This document shows positions 33,401-34,331 of a stretch of DNA of 34,331 nt, in pieces. Made by a program: the position numbers and the translations under genes. The stretch comes from Proteromonas lacertae (taxonomy: Eukaryota > Sar > Bigyra > Opalinata > Proteromonadidae). The stretch is from assembly GCA_002245135.1 (NCBI GenBank), contig NGBS01000637.1:1-34331 (forward strand), written 5' to 3'. Every line of letters begins with the position of its first letter. Position 1 is the first letter of the stretch. The notes under the pieces are model-generated. The model saw nothing but the letters and a program-made list of their open reading frames with translations. It searched no databases and had not been told where the DNA came from.

Positions 33401-34331
33401 ATCTTTATTCTCCCAAGTCAATGTTAATTGATGATCATCACTATCAGCATAGAATAATATTCCAAATTCATGATCATCTTTTTCTAAATACATTCTTGTA
33501 TCATTCCATTTACCATTATAAGATAATAATATTGGAGATTTAAGATTGTTGTCAATAAATAGAAATACAAAATTATCACCATATAGTCTAAATATATATT
33601 CTCCTTCATATTTTACTCTTAAGAATCCCTTCCATTGAATTAGATAATTTTCTTCTCTTATTATACCATATGGATAGCTTGTTTCACCTTTCTCTACTAC
33701 CCAATCACATAAATTGTCAGGCATATAACCATTTTCACCATCTATTAAACCATTATTTATATTATCCCAATATGGTTCAAATGCTGTTATTTGATAATTA
33801 AAACTATTACTAAGAGTATAAAATCCAATTAATCTATCCACAGAAAAATCTTTTACATAAATTTTTAAAGAAAATTCAGATGATTTTCCTAATGGATTTG
33901 ATGCTTCAAATGTAACAGTAACACCTATTCCATTTAATTCTTTCGCTATTCCATTTATTATTCCACTATTCTCATCTAATAATATGCCATTCGGTAAGAT
34001 TCCAGATTTTATTGTCATTCTTTCAAATATTGTATTACATATTGGAGGTAATAATGATGTTGGATTATTCAAATTCAATGTTATTCTATTATCATCATAA
34101 GGATAATAACAATTCATCAATTTGTCATAAATAACTATTGAAATTGTTTGTTCATTATATGCTTCATTCTCAGAATAAAATCTTATCTTATAATTTCTTT
34201 TACTTGAACTAATCATTGCATTTCCTGATATTTTACCACTTCTTTCATCTATTACCAAATTACCTGGTAGTGATGGTTCTACTTTTATTCGATATATACT
34301 TCTTTTACATTCACATATTATATTAACATCA
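24432..34331 (-). CDS. giant modular type I membrane protein (He_PIG, PA14, discoidin-like, four-Cys modules), 5' end outside window
   Basis: At least 3,200 residues, still open at the right edge. About 15 putative Ig (He_PIG) modules with P.LP.GL....TG.I.G are interspersed with three PA14-like domains (near 33400-33840, 32560-33030, 27750-28200), discoidin/galactose-binding-like sandwiches (30250-31150, 26030-26470) and seven four-cysteine modules shaped like the hormone-receptor/sushi type (WP.T...C..GY.G...RKC...W...DRS.C). Before the membrane there is a SEA-like stretch (24820-24980), then one hydrophobic span (GIIVGIVVGVL...GVGVFFGI, near 24500-24570) and the short tail RYYRLHKFSKEDKMDDLDEL. 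Adhesion or sensing at the cell surface is inferred. Introns 29878-29905 (28 nt), 28247-28285 (39), 24777-24817 (41). Five places (near 29220, 26810, 24690, 24640, 24550) need one base fewer without a fitting intron. Confidence 0.85.

Noticed and set aside
30175-33543. Several 60-92-residue + strand frames inside the giant gene
   Set aside because: All are antisense to the 1,475-codon frame and consist of L, H, Y and S typical of shadows.
1-34331. tRNA genes, CRISPR arrays, LTR or other transposons
   Set aside because: I saw no TTCGAATC-type tRNA arm with a matching acceptor, no spaced direct repeats, and no reverse transcriptase, integrase or transposase signature.

Overview
The window is nuclear DNA of a microbial eukaryote (protist). 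It is very AT-rich, all clear genes are eukaryotic families (Arp2/3 complex, SMC5, NEK-like kinase, P-glycoprotein-type ABC transporter, cytoplasmic dynein heavy chain relic), a 5S rRNA is present, and nearly every gene is cut by extremely short GT...AG spliceosomal introns. I reconstructed about 38 introns by eye; they run from 25 to 54 nt and 29 nt is the commonest length (ten cases). Such lengths recall ciliates such as Paramecium, but intact genes here use the standard code (TAA, TAG and TGA all end genes; thousands of codons show no in-frame TAA/TAG) and an Arp2/3 complex is present. A ciliate with the standard code or an unrelated AT-rich protist are both possible; I cannot place it further.

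Layout. 1-1321 (-): N-terminal half of an ABCB-type transporter. 1543-2143 (+): ARPC4. 2250-2931 (-): unidentified multi-exon membrane-like protein. 3036-4423 (+): NEK-like kinase with a P/Q/S-rich tail. 4805-5128: eroded reading frame. 5205-7564: a perfect 1,062-bp inverted repeat around a 236-bp spacer, each arm holding one 5S rRNA gene, outward facing. 7747-11870 (-): a large protein with two P-loop NTPase modules of the RHS/Crinkler type and a 9-residue tandem repeat. 12127-13495: gene graveyard with a dynein heavy chain relic abutting a kinase relic. 13538-14896 (-): ARP3, divergent from a small unidentified gene at 15050-15369 (+). 15448-15931 (-): short secreted SIL1-like protein. 16089-16644 (-): glutathione peroxidase. 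16949-20264 (+): ZZ finger/C2/coiled-coil protein with seven introns. 20320-24216 (-): SMC5. 24432 to the window end (-): a giant type I membrane protein of at least 3,200 residues built of putative Ig (He_PIG), PA14, discoidin-like and seven four-cysteine modules.

The genes do not form one pathway. ARP3 and ARPC4 belong to the same actin-nucleating complex; the giant protein is a likely adhesin or environmental sensor. Several otherwise conserved genes (ABC transporter, ARP3, SMC5, giant protein) need single-base frame changes that no intron explains; these look like uncorrected assembly indels at short homopolymers more than programmed frameshifts, and should be kept in mind for every gene model.
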